From Pseudomonas sp. GL-B-19 (lineage in GTDB: Bacteria > Pseudomonadota > Gammaproteobacteria > Pseudomonadales > Pseudomonadaceae), in contig NZ_JAHBDK010000051.1 of assembly GCF_019956415.1 (NCBI RefSeq), positions 1-40,437 of the forward strand: DNA of 40,437 nt, read 5' to 3'. Positions 6,768-14,538 of the stretch are shown in pieces. The first letter of the stretch is position 1; every line of letters begins with the position of its first letter. A model generated the notes under the pieces. That model was given only the letters and a program-made list of their open reading frames with translations, did not search any database and had not been told where the DNA came from. The translations under genes were made by a program, and so were the position numbers.

Positions 6768-8156
6768 ATGCGTTGTCTGCTGTTCGCCTGTTTGTTGCTT
6801 GGCTCATTTCCTTCGTTTGCCCTGGATCGCTTTCAGGTCGAGGGTTATACCCTGCCCAACGGCCTGCAATTGCTGCTCAAACCGGGCACTGAGCGCGGGC
6901 ATGTGGCGATTCGTCTGGTGGTCGGCGTTGGTCTGGATGACTTCAGTTGCGAGGACAAAGAGCTGCCCCATCTGCTCGAACACCTGTTGTTCAGCGGCAT
7001 CGACGCCACCGGCGAAGGTGGACTGGAAGAACGCATGCAGGCGCTGGGAGGTGAATGGAACGCTTTCACCAGCAACGCCGACACAACCTTCGTCATCGAA
7101 GCACCGGCAAAAAACCAGCGCAAGGTCCTCGACCTGTTGCTGGCACTGCTGACCCAGACCCGAATCGACGACAACGCCATCAACGCCGCCAAGCAAGTGG
7201 TCGAGCGCGAAGACGGCGGTCATTACACACACCTGCAACGCTGGCTGGATCGCCAGGACCTCGGCCACACGGCGAGCAATCAACTGGCGGTGGAGCTGGG
7301 CCTCAAATGCCCGGAGCGCGCCGAAGTTGATCACCTGACCCGCGAACAATTGGAGAAGGTGCGCAAGGTCTGGTACGCGCCCAACAACATGACGCTGATC
7401 GTGGTCGGTGACCTCGACCGGTTGCTGCCGGCCTATCTGGAGCGGTCCTTTGGTGCGCTTGAGGCGGTCGCCCCGAGCGATCACCAGCCCCTGCCGGAAA
7501 TCCAGACCAGTGCTGCCCATGAGCGCACGCTCAGTAGCGGTTTCGTCGGCGGGGGGGCCAAGTTGCATTGGTTGGTGCCAGAGCCTGTGCTGGCGGATCA
7601 GCAGGACGAAACGTTCGATCTGCTCAAGGACTATCTGGACTGGGCGCTTTATCGCCAGATGCGCCTGGTCCACAGTTTGTCTTACGGCCCCTCGGCCGAG
7701 CGCGAGCTGTTTGGCGGTGTGGGCTTCATGAGCCTGAACGCTGACCTTGAGCGCGATGATGTGCCGCAAGCTGAGCAGGTCCTTGAGGAATTGAAAGCCC
7801 AGTTGCTCAAGGACGGTCTCGACGCCGACACCTTCAACCGCCTGAAACAGGCCGCCATTGCCCGTCAGGCCTGGGCGGTGCAAGGCAATAGCGCGTTAGC
7901 CGATTATTACTGGAGTGCCCTTGGGGACTATGAGGACGGACGTTTCGCCAGCCCGGCCAGGGAACTGCAAGGCGTGACACTGGAGGAAGCCAACAAGGCA
8001 TTACGCGAGTTGCTGCTGCAACCGGGGTATTTGCGGATCGAAAAGCCGCTGATGGGTGATGACCAGTTGATATGGGCGATTGCCGGGGTGTTGGGGCTGA
8101 TTGCGTTGGTACTGCTGAGCTGGCGCTTGCACCGAAGGACGCCGCCAACCGTGTAG
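6768..8156 (+). CDS. M16 family zinc peptidase, membrane anchored, 462 aa
   Basis: Insulinase/pitrilysin-type (M16B) metallopeptidase. A signal peptide (about residues 1-18, ending SFA-L) precedes the inverted zinc motif: His68, Glu71, His72 (HLLEH), with the third ligand expected at Glu146 or Glu148 in VVEREDG. The second half (about 200-420) is the M16 C-terminal domain. Residues ~431-452 form a hydrophobic helix followed by RLHRR, a probable C-terminal inner-membrane anchor with the protease in the periplasm. Many bacterial M16B genes come as active/inactive pairs; here only one is present and it keeps its motif. The TAG stop lies inside a REP element. The substrate is unknown. Confidence 0.8.
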   Translation: MRCLLFACLLLGSFPSFALDRFQVEGYTLPNGLQLLLKPGTERGHVAIRLVVGVGLDDFSCEDKELPHLLEHLLFSGIDATGEGGLEERMQALGGEWNAFTSNADTTFVIEAPAKNQRKVLDLLLALLTQTRIDDNAINAAKQVVEREDGGHYTHLQRWLDRQDLGHTASNQLAVELGLKCPERAEVDHLTREQLEKVRKVWYAPNNMTLIVVGDLDRLLPAYLERSFGALEAVAPSDHQPLPEIQTSAAHERTLSSGFVGGGAKLHWLVPEPVLADQQDETFDLLKDYLDWALYRQMRLVHSLSYGPSAERELFGGVGFMSLNADLERDDVPQAEQVLEELKAQLLKDGLDADTFNRLKQAAIARQAWAVQGNSALADYYWSALGDYEDGRFASPARELQGVTLEEANKALRELLLQPGYLRIEKPLMGDDQLIWAIAGVLGLIALVLLSWRLHRRTPPTV

Positions 8157-8283
8157 CAGCTGCCGCAGGCTGCGTTCGGCTGCGCAGCAGTCGTTAAACC
8201 ATTCACCTCGGTGTGCCAAGGACATTTGACATAACAGATTTGCGACTGCTTCGCAGCCGAACGCAGCCTTCGGCAGCTGCTAC
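8153..8283. repeat. Inverted pair of a second REP class
   Basis: GTAGCAGCTGCCGCAGGCTG... (8153-8193) and its near-inverse ending CTTCGGCAGCTGCTAC (8243-8283) flank about 50 bases. The units are larger than the GTGGGAGCGAG class and rich in GCTGC. The first unit contains the stop codon of the M16 gene (8154-8156). Confidence 0.8.
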
Positions 8284-8364
8284 AAAGGCTCCGGGGCCGG
8301 ACCGTGGACCTCGCCACGCAGCCCCCCGGCGGGTACCCTGTCGAGGATTTTTCCTACGACCAAT

Positions 8365-9405
8365 GTGAACCGCCGAATGCCGACCCTGACCCTATACGTC
8401 CAGCGCATCCTCGAATTGATGAAGCGCTACCCTGGGGTCATTGCACTCTGTGGTTTCATCTCCGGTGTCGGCAGCTTCATCCTGGTGGATCGCCAACAAG
8501 GTCTGGCGACCTGGATCACCATCATCATGGTGCTCAGTTGGGTCTGGCTGATGCTGGAAAACAGCCTCACCAAGCTGTTCACCAAAATCTTCAAACGCGA
8601 GATTCCCCAGCCTCTGCTGCGTTACGCCACGCAGATGATCCACCAGGAAAGCCTGTTCTTCGTCCTGCCATTCTTTTTCATCACCACGACCTGGAACAGC
8701 GGCCAATTGTTCTTCACCGGGCTGTTGGGTATTGCGGCGCTGATTTCCATCATCGACCCGCTCTACTACAAATGGCTGGCACCTCGGCGCTGGGCGTTCC
8801 TGGCGCTGCATACCCTGACGCTGTTTGCCGCGCTGCTGACCGCCCTGCCCGTCATCATGCACCTCACCACGTCCCAGAGTTTCAAACTGGCGCTGGGTAC
8901 CGCCGTGCTGCTGTCATTCCCGAGCCTGGCGTCGATCTTCCCGATCCGTACCGTACGCAACGCCCTGGCGATCCTCAGTATCACGCTGGGCGTCGGCGCC
9001 CTCGGTTGGTTCATGCGTTCGTGGGTGCCGCCGGCGACCTTGTGGATGACCGACGTAGCGATCAGCACGCAAATGCAGGACCGCACGCCCGGTACCAGCC
9101 TGGAGGAAGTCAGTGCCGAGCAGATCCGTGGTGGCGGCCTGTACGCCTACACTGCAATCAACGCCCCGCGCGGTCTGGATGAGCGGATCTATCACGTGTG
9201 GCAGTTCAACGGCAAAGAGGTCGACCGCATCCCGCTGGATATCCACGGTGGGCGCAAGGAAGGCTACCGCGCCTGGACGCACAAGCAGAATTTCCCGGGC
9301 AACCCGGCGGGCAAATGGCAGGTCCGGGTGTTGACCGAAGACGGCCAGGTCATCGGCGTGCTGCGCTTCAAGGTCACGGACAGCACACCGACCAAAGAAA
9401 AGTAA
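8365..9405 (+). CDS. DUF5924/DUF2914 membrane protein, 346 aa
   Basis: About seven hydrophobic helices occupy residues ~18-225. A soluble C-terminal domain (about 240-340) carries VWQFNGKEVDRIPLDIHGGR, a YRAWTHKQN segment and GKWQVRVLTEDG, which is the DUF2914 pattern; the N-terminal part is called DUF5924 in pseudomonads (from memory). The function is unknown. GTG 8365 is the first start; ATG 8377, four codons later, is equally possible and neither has a strong ribosome site. The next gene starts 54 bases downstream. Confidence 0.75.
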   Translation: MNRRMPTLTLYVQRILELMKRYPGVIALCGFISGVGSFILVDRQQGLATWITIIMVLSWVWLMLENSLTKLFTKIFKREIPQPLLRYATQMIHQESLFFVLPFFFITTTWNSGQLFFTGLLGIAALISIIDPLYYKWLAPRRWAFLALHTLTLFAALLTALPVIMHLTTSQSFKLALGTAVLLSFPSLASIFPIRTVRNALAILSITLGVGALGWFMRSWVPPATLWMTDVAISTQMQDRTPGTSLEEVSAEQIRGGGLYAYTAINAPRGLDERIYHVWQFNGKEVDRIPLDIHGGRKEGYRAWTHKQNFPGNPAGKWQVRVLTEDGQVIGVLRFKVTDSTPTKEK

Positions 9406-9459
9406 CGCGGTTCGTGCTATTACGTAGCTCTGCGTAGTAACTGAACAAGCACGGAGCTT

Positions 9460-10608
9460 ATGATCAGCAGCACAATGGCCGGCAATGCCCAACTGGATGC
9501 CTCTCACTCCCCTGCTCAGCTGCGGGTTTCGGGTGACTGGACGCTCGCCCATTACGCCGATCTCAAATACCTCTGCGAAAAGCTTCGCGGCCAATACGAC
9601 GACAACACCCACATTGATCTCAACAGTCTCGGCGCCCTCGACACCGCCGGTGCCTCGCTGTTGGTGGAGCTGCTCGGGGCCGAGCGTCTGGGCCGATCCG
9701 CCGAACACCCCGATTGCACCCTGAACGCCGCCGATCGTGCGCTGCTGCAGACCATCTACAGCTCAATGACCAATTTCTGTGTGCCGGTCAAGGAACCGGA
9801 AATCAGCGTCAGTATTCAATTGCTCACGCGAATTGGCCTCGCGGTGGATGCGGTCTGGCAGGACACCCTGCAACTGCTGGGCTTCGTCGGTCTGATTCTG
9901 GAAACCATCGTTCGCGGCCTGTTTAAACCCAAGCGTTGGCGCATCACGCCGATGGTGGCGCACATCGAACAAACCGGCCTTGATGCCGCCCCCATCGTCG
10001 CCCTGCTGACCTTTTTGGTGGGCGCTGTTGTGGCGTTTCTCGGGGCGACGGTATTGGCCAGTTTCGGCGCCACAATTTTCACCGTGGATCTGGTGGCCTT
10101 TTCCTTCTTGCGCGAATTTGCTGTGTTGCTGACGGCGATCCTGATGGCCGGGCGCACCGCCAGTGCCTTCACCGCGCAGATCGGCTCAATGAAGGCCAAC
10201 GAGGAAATCGACGCCATTCGCACCTTGGGCCTCGACCCGATGGAATTGCTCGTGGTGCCGCGCGTCCTGGCCCTGCTGGTGGCGCTGCCGATGCTGACCT
10301 TTCTGGCGATGCTCTCGGGGATTGTTGGCGGCGGCGTGGTGTGTGCGGTGGCGCTGGATATTTCGCCGGCGATGTTCCTGTCATTGCTGCAGTCGGACAT
10401 CGGGGTTCAGCATTTTCTGGTGGGAATCGTCAAAGCACCGGTTTTCGCCTTCCTGATCGCTGCGATTGGCTGTCTCGAAGGCTTTAAAGTCAGCGGCAGC
10501 GCCGAGTCTGTCGGTGCGCACACCACGTCCAGCGTGGTCCAGTCGATTTTCGTGGTGATCGTGCTCGACGCCGTGGCCGCGCTGTTTTTCATGGAGATGG
10601 GCTGGTGA
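9460..10608 (+). CDS. MlaE/YrbE-type ABC permease with N-terminal STAS domain, 382 aa
   Basis: Residues ~15-105 form a STAS-like domain (LRVSGDWTLAHYADL, IDLNSLGALDTAGASLL). The rest is the MlaE permease fold with about five membrane helices and the conserved stretch AGRTASAFTAQIGSMKANEE followed by IDAIRTLGLDP, which contacts the ATPase. Such permeases work with MlaF-, MlaD- and lipoprotein-type partners to move phospholipids between inner and outer membranes. All three partners follow in a tight operon (GTGA overlap with the ATPase gene). In the E. coli Mla system the STAS protein is separate (MlaB); the fusion here removes the need for it. The operon is not the ttg2 Mla locus as far as the sequence shows. 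Confidence 0.88.
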   Translation: MISSTMAGNAQLDASHSPAQLRVSGDWTLAHYADLKYLCEKLRGQYDDNTHIDLNSLGALDTAGASLLVELLGAERLGRSAEHPDCTLNAADRALLQTIYSSMTNFCVPVKEPEISVSIQLLTRIGLAVDAVWQDTLQLLGFVGLILETIVRGLFKPKRWRITPMVAHIEQTGLDAAPIVALLTFLVGAVVAFLGATVLASFGATIFTVDLVAFSFLREFAVLLTAILMAGRTASAFTAQIGSMKANEEIDAIRTLGLDPMELLVVPRVLALLVALPMLTFLAMLSGIVGGGVVCAVALDISPAMFLSLLQSDIGVQHFLVGIVKAPVFAFLIAAIGCLEGFKVSGSAESVGAHTTSSVVQSIFVVIVLDAVAALFFMEMGW

Positions 10609-11408
10609 GTCGTTTACCCCGAGCGCCTTCTGAGGCGGTGATCGAAGTCCGTGGGCTGTGCAATCGCTTCGGCAGTCAGAGCGTGCACGAAAACCTCGAC
10701 CTCGATTTGTACAAAGGTGAAATTCTCGCCGTGGTTGGCGGTTCCGGCAGCGGTAAATCGGTGCTGCTGCGCAGCATTATCGGCTTGCGTCAGCCCAGTG
10801 AAGGGGTGGTAAAGGTCTTCGGTAAAAACCTGCCGACCTTGTCCGAGCATGAACGCTCGATGGTTGAACGGCGTTTCGGCGTGCTGTTCCAGCAAGGCGC
10901 CCTGTTCACTTCGCTTACCGTGACCGAAAACGTTGCCCTGCCCTTGATCGAACACGCCGGCCTGAGCCGTGAAGACGCCGAGCATCTGGCCGCGGTCAAA
11001 CTGGCGCTGGCCGGGTTGCCGCTGTCGGCAGCCGACAAGTACCCCGCTGCGCTGTCCGGCGGCATGATCAAGCGCGCGGCGCTGGCCCGTGCGCTGGCGC
11101 TGGACCCGGACATCCTGTTTCTCGACGAACCCACCGCCGGCCTCGACCCGATTGGTGCGGCGGCGTTCGATCAATTGATCCTGACCCTGCGCGATGCGCT
11201 GGGCCTGAGTGTTTTCCTGGTGACCCACGACCTCGACACGCTCTACACCATCACCGACCGGGTGGCGGTGCTGGCGCAGAAGAAAGTGCTGGTGGCGGAC
11301 GCCATCGACAAGGTCTCGGAAACCGACGATGCGTGGATCCACGAATACTTCCATGGCCCTCGCGGCCGCGCGGCGCTGACGGCCGCTCAACAGCTTAACG
11401 AGGTCTGA
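10605..11408 (+). CDS. MlaF-type ABC transporter ATPase, 267 aa
   Basis: ATPase of the MCE lipid transporter. Walker A is GGSGSGKS at residues 45-52, the Q-loop is FQQGALF near 95-101, the ABC signature LSGGM starts at residue 150, and Walker B ILFLDEPTAGLDP starts at 170, with the switch His in LVTHDLD. The SGGMIKR variant of the signature is typical of MlaF/Ttg2A ATPases. The start is GTG 10605, overlapping the permease stop (GTGA), so translation is probably coupled. The C-terminal tail (IHEYFHGPRGRAA) matches MlaF-type ends. Confidence 0.9.
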   Translation: MSRLPRAPSEAVIEVRGLCNRFGSQSVHENLDLDLYKGEILAVVGGSGSGKSVLLRSIIGLRQPSEGVVKVFGKNLPTLSEHERSMVERRFGVLFQQGALFTSLTVTENVALPLIEHAGLSREDAEHLAAVKLALAGLPLSAADKYPAALSGGMIKRAALARALALDPDILFLDEPTAGLDPIGAAAFDQLILTLRDALGLSVFLVTHDLDTLYTITDRVAVLAQKKVLVADAIDKVSETDDAWIHEYFHGPRGRAALTAAQQLNEV

Positions 11409-11409
11409 C

Positions 11410-12348
11410 ATGGAAACCCGAGCCCATCATGTATTGATCGGCCTGTTCACCGTGATTGTGGTGGCGGGCGCCCTGCTCTTCGGCTTGTGGCTGGCCAAAT
11501 CCAGCGTTGACACCGAGTTCAAGGATTACGAAGTGGTCTTCAACGAGGCGGTCAGCGGCCTCTCCAAAGGCAGCTCGGTGCAGTACAGCGGGATCAAGGT
11601 CGGCGACGTGGTGACGTTGCGTCTGGACCCCAATGACCCGCGCCGGGTGCTGGCGCGTATTCGTCTGGGCGGTGACACCCCGGTCAAGGAAGACACCAAG
11701 GCCAAACTGGCACTGACCGGGGTCACCGGGACTTCGATCATCCAGCTCAGCGGCGGTACGCCACAGAGTCCGGCGCTCAAGGGCAAGGACGGCAACCTGC
11801 CGACCATCGTCGCCTCGCCCTCGCCTATCGCACTCTTGCTCAGTGACAGCAACGAGTTGATGGCCGGCGTGAACACGCTGATGCATAACGCCAACCTGTT
11901 GTTCTCCACGGAAAACGTCGAGCGCATCAGCAACACGCTGGAGCACCTTGAACAAACCACCGGGACGATTGCCGATCAGCGAGGCGATATTCGTCAGGCG
12001 ATGCAGCAACTGGCGTCGGTCGGCAAGCAAGCCAACAACATGCTGGAGCAGACTACGGCGCTGATGCGCAATGCCAACGGCCTGCTCAATGATCATGGCA
12101 AGCAGGCGTTGGGCAGTGCCGAGCAGGCGATGAAGTCGCTGGAACAGAGCACCACGACGATCAACAAATTGCTCGCCACCAATCAGGATTCGCTCAACAG
12201 TGGCATGCAGGGTCTCAATGGCCTCGCCCCGGCGATTCGCGAACTGCGCGAAACCCTGACCTCGTTGCGCGCCATTTCTCAACGTCTGGAGGAAAACCCT
12301 AGCGGTTACCTGCTGGGTCGTGACAAGAACAAGGAATTCACGCCATGA
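11410..12348 (+). CDS. MlaD-type MCE domain protein, 312 aa
   Basis: One N-terminal membrane helix (about residues 8-28) anchors the protein. An MCE domain follows (about 38-115: YEVVFNEAVSGLSKGSSVQY, SGIKVGDV, LTGVTGTSIIQLSGG). Residues ~150-300 are a long helical, probably coiled-coil tail rich in Gln, Asn and Leu. MCE proteins form hexameric rings or tubes that guide lipids across the periplasm. The tail is longer than in short MlaD proteins and resembles PqiB/LetB- or Ttg2C-like extended forms. It starts two bases after the ATPase stop and overlaps the lipoprotein gene by ATGA. Confidence 0.88.
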   Translation: METRAHHVLIGLFTVIVVAGALLFGLWLAKSSVDTEFKDYEVVFNEAVSGLSKGSSVQYSGIKVGDVVTLRLDPNDPRRVLARIRLGGDTPVKEDTKAKLALTGVTGTSIIQLSGGTPQSPALKGKDGNLPTIVASPSPIALLLSDSNELMAGVNTLMHNANLLFSTENVERISNTLEHLEQTTGTIADQRGDIRQAMQQLASVGKQANNMLEQTTALMRNANGLLNDHGKQALGSAEQAMKSLEQSTTTINKLLATNQDSLNSGMQGLNGLAPAIRELRETLTSLRAISQRLEENPSGYLLGRDKNKEFTP

Positions 12349-12971
12349 AGCTGACTCGTATCGCCCTCCTCGCCGGTTTCATGCTGATCACTTCGTGCTC
12401 GATCCTGCCCAAGTCCGAGCCGTTTGATGTCTATCGATTGCCATCGGCCCAGAGCAACGCGCCGGCCAGTCATGGCACGCCGCAACGCTGGTCGCTGCGC
12501 CTGACCAAACTCCAGGCCAGCGACGCGTTGAACAGCCCGAACATCGCGGTGATTCCCCAAGGCGATCTGATCAGCAGCTACAAAGGCACACGCTGGAGTG
12601 ACCCGGCCCCGGTGCTGCTGCGCAATCGTCTGCTGGACGGCTTTCAGCGCGACGGTCGGGTGCCGTTGTTGAGCACCGATGACAGCATCTTCCAGACAGA
12701 CCTGGAGCTGGGCGGCCAGTTGCAGGCGTTCCAGACCGAGTATCAGGGCACGGGCGCCAGCGTGGTTGTGAGTCTGGATGCCTTGCTGGTGCGCGGTTAT
12801 GACCAGCGAATCCTCGCCAGCCGCCGCTTCGAAGTACGCCAGCCGTTGAGCGATGCGAAGGTGCCTGCGGTGGTTGCCGGGTTTGGCCAGGCGAGCGACC
12901 AATTGACGGCGCAGGTGGTGGCTTGGGCGGTGGAGCAAGGTCAAAAGCTCGCGCCGCCAGTTAGACCTTGA
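12345..12971 (+). CDS. ABC-type transport auxiliary lipoprotein (PqiC/YmbA-like), 208 aa
   Basis: A lipoprotein signal ends at LITSC, with Cys19 the acylated residue; Ser20 at +2 favours outer-membrane sorting. The remaining ~190 residues match the pattern of PF03886 auxiliary lipoproteins (FDVYRLPSAQ early, LRNRLLDGFQRDGRV, VVSLDALLV, ASRRFEVRQPL). Such proteins sit at the outer-membrane end of MCE transporters, as PqiC does for PqiB. It is the last gene of the four-gene operon. A REP pair begins 17 bases after the stop. Confidence 0.85.
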   Translation: MKLTRIALLAGFMLITSCSILPKSEPFDVYRLPSAQSNAPASHGTPQRWSLRLTKLQASDALNSPNIAVIPQGDLISSYKGTRWSDPAPVLLRNRLLDGFQRDGRVPLLSTDDSIFQTDLELGGQLQAFQTEYQGTGASVVVSLDALLVRGYDQRILASRRFEVRQPLSDAKVPAVVAGFGQASDQLTAQVVAWAVEQGQKLAPPVRP

Positions 12972-12987
12972 AGGTCCTGCGGACCTT

Positions 12988-13076
12988 ATCGCGGGCAAGC
13001 CTTGCTCCTACAAGACCGGGGCGTTCGCGGGATGTGCGCATGACCTCGTACCGTAGGAGCAAGGCTTGCCCGCGAT
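12988..13076. repeat. REP pair (REPIN), GTAGGAGCAAGGCTTGCCCGCG variant
   Basis: Inverted units ATCGCGGGCAAGCCTTGCTC (from 12988) and GTAGGAGCAAGGCTTGCCCG (from 13053) lie between two convergent genes. No typical U-tract terminator is visible, so this pair may be the only strong structure at the convergent ends. Confidence 0.8.
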
Positions 13077-13087
13077 AAATTTTGGAT

Positions 13088-14317
13088 TCACCCGAAGAAC
13101 CAGTAGCAAACCCCGATGGCGCCAAGAACGCCGGCCAGCTCAGCCAGCAACGCACACCCCACCGCATGCCGCGCGCGCTGGATGCCCACCGCGCCGAAGT
13201 ACACCGCCAGTACATAGAACGTGGTTTCGGTGCTGCCCTGAACCGTGGCCGCCACCAGCGCCGGGAAGCTGTCTACGCCGGAGGTCTTCATGGTTTCAAT
13301 CAGCATCGCCCGCGCGGCGCTGCCGGAGAACGGTTTGACCATGGCCGTCGGCAACGCGTCGACGAAGCGTGTGTCCCAACCGGCCCACTCCACCAGGTGC
13401 CGAATTCCGTCCAGACCGAAGTCCAACGCGCCGGATGCCCGCAGCACGCCCACCGCGCAGAGCATCGCCACCAGGTATGGCAACAGGTTTTTGGCCACGT
13501 CGAAGCCTTCTTTGGCGCCTTCGACGAATGCTTCGTAGACCTTCACTTTGCGCAATGCGCCGATGATCAGAAACAGCATGATCAGCCCGAACAGCGTCAC
13601 GTTGCCGAGGATTGATGAAAGACCGGCCAGAGCGGTGGCTGAGAGCGTCGCCAGCAGCGCCATGAAGCCACCGAGGGCGAGGGCACCGGGAATCATATAC
13701 GCCAGCACCACCGGGTCCCAGATGCGCAGACGCTGCATGAACGCGACCGACAGAAAACCGACGATGGTCGAGCAACTGGTGGCCAGCAGGATAGGCAGGA
13801 ACACCAGCGTCGGGTCGGGTGCGCCTTGCTGGGCGCGGTACATGAAGATCGTCACCGGCAGCAGGGTCAGGGAGGAGGCGTTGAGCACCAGGAACAGGAT
13901 CTGCGCATTGCTGGCCACGGTGGCACTGGGATTGAGTTCCTGCAGGGCCTTCATCGCCTTGAGGCCGATCGGTGTGGCGGCGTTGTCCAGGCCCAAGCCG
14001 TTGGCGGCGAAGTTCAGCGTGATCAGGCCGATGGCCGGGTGACCGGGCGGCACTTCCGGCATCAGGCGCAGGAACAACGGCCCCAGCGCTTTGGCCAGCC
14101 ATTCGACGATCCCGGCTTTCTCGGCAATCCGCAGAAAGCCCAGCCACAGGGTCAGGGTGCCGAACAGCAGGACCATGACCTCGACCGACAATTTGGCCAT
14201 GGCGAAAATGCTCTCCACCATCGCCGCGAAGATCCCGGCGTTGCCGCCGATCAGCCATTGCGCCAGCGCCGAAACGGCAGCCACGATGAAGAAGCCAAGC
14301 CACAGGCCATTAAGCAT
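13088..14317 (-). CDS. Nucleoside-recognition/SpmA-SpmB-type membrane protein, 409 aa
   Basis: A polytopic membrane protein with two Gate/nucleoside-recognition halves, as in a fusion of spore maturation proteins SpmA and SpmB. The first half carries NFAANGLGLDNAATPIGLKA (about residues 105-124) and the second GSTETTFYVLAVYFGAVGI near the C-terminus; both are hallmark segments. Gram-negative members occur in non-sporulating bacteria, and their substrate is not established. It is convergent with the MCE operon. The start is ATG 14317; a terminator-like hairpin lies 55 bases upstream, so it probably has its own promoter. Confidence 0.85.
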   Translation of the reverse strand: MLNGLWLGFFIVAAVSALAQWLIGGNAGIFAAMVESIFAMAKLSVEVMVLLFGTLTLWLGFLRIAEKAGIVEWLAKALGPLFLRLMPEVPPGHPAIGLITLNFAANGLGLDNAATPIGLKAMKALQELNPSATVASNAQILFLVLNASSLTLLPVTIFMYRAQQGAPDPTLVFLPILLATSCSTIVGFLSVAFMQRLRIWDPVVLAYMIPGALALGGFMALLATLSATALAGLSSILGNVTLFGLIMLFLIIGALRKVKVYEAFVEGAKEGFDVAKNLLPYLVAMLCAVGVLRASGALDFGLDGIRHLVEWAGWDTRFVDALPTAMVKPFSGSAARAMLIETMKTSGVDSFPALVAATVQGSTETTFYVLAVYFGAVGIQRARHAVGCALLAELAGVLGAIGVCYWFFG

Positions 14318-14371
14318 CAGTCAAATCCCCCGGAAGATGCGGCGAATGATAGCGGGGTAGCCAGAAACGAC

Positions 14372-14395
14372 AAACCCCGGATTTCTCCGGGGTTT
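14372..14395 (-). terminator. Terminator downstream of gltP
   Basis: A 9-bp perfect stem AAACCCCGG/CCGGGGTTT has a six-base loop. On the minus strand it is followed by TTTGTCGTTT-like sequence. It lies between gltP and the next minus-strand gene; on the plus strand the following bases (GTTTGTGTGG) are a weaker T-run. Confidence 0.6.
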
Positions 14396-14419
14396 GTTTG
14401 TGTGGCTTGCTCGGGTCAC

Positions 14420-14509
14420 TGTGGGAGCCAGCCTGCTGGCGATGAGGCCGGCAAATTCAACATCTCTGTTGTTTGATACACCGCTATCGCCAGCAGGCTG
14501 GCTCCCACA
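14420..14509. repeat. REP pair (REPIN), GTGGGAGCCAGCCTGCTGGCGAT variant
   Basis: Inverted units start at 14420 (TGTGGGAGCCAGCCTGCTGG) and end at 14509 (CAGCAGGCTGGCTCCCACA). They lie between the gltP stop and its terminator. Confidence 0.8.
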
Positions 14510-14538
14510 TAAAAGCCAGACGCCACAGGGTTATGCTA

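Noticed and set aside
6804..7883. Minus-strand open frame (359 codons) opposite the M16 peptidase
   Set aside because: The plus strand encodes a protein with signal peptide and zinc motif; the minus frame has only low-information Gln/Val-rich sequence.
13082..14476. Overlapping plus-strand frames opposite the nucleoside-recognition gene
   Set aside because: Antisense frames without motifs; the minus-strand protein has clear family signatures.
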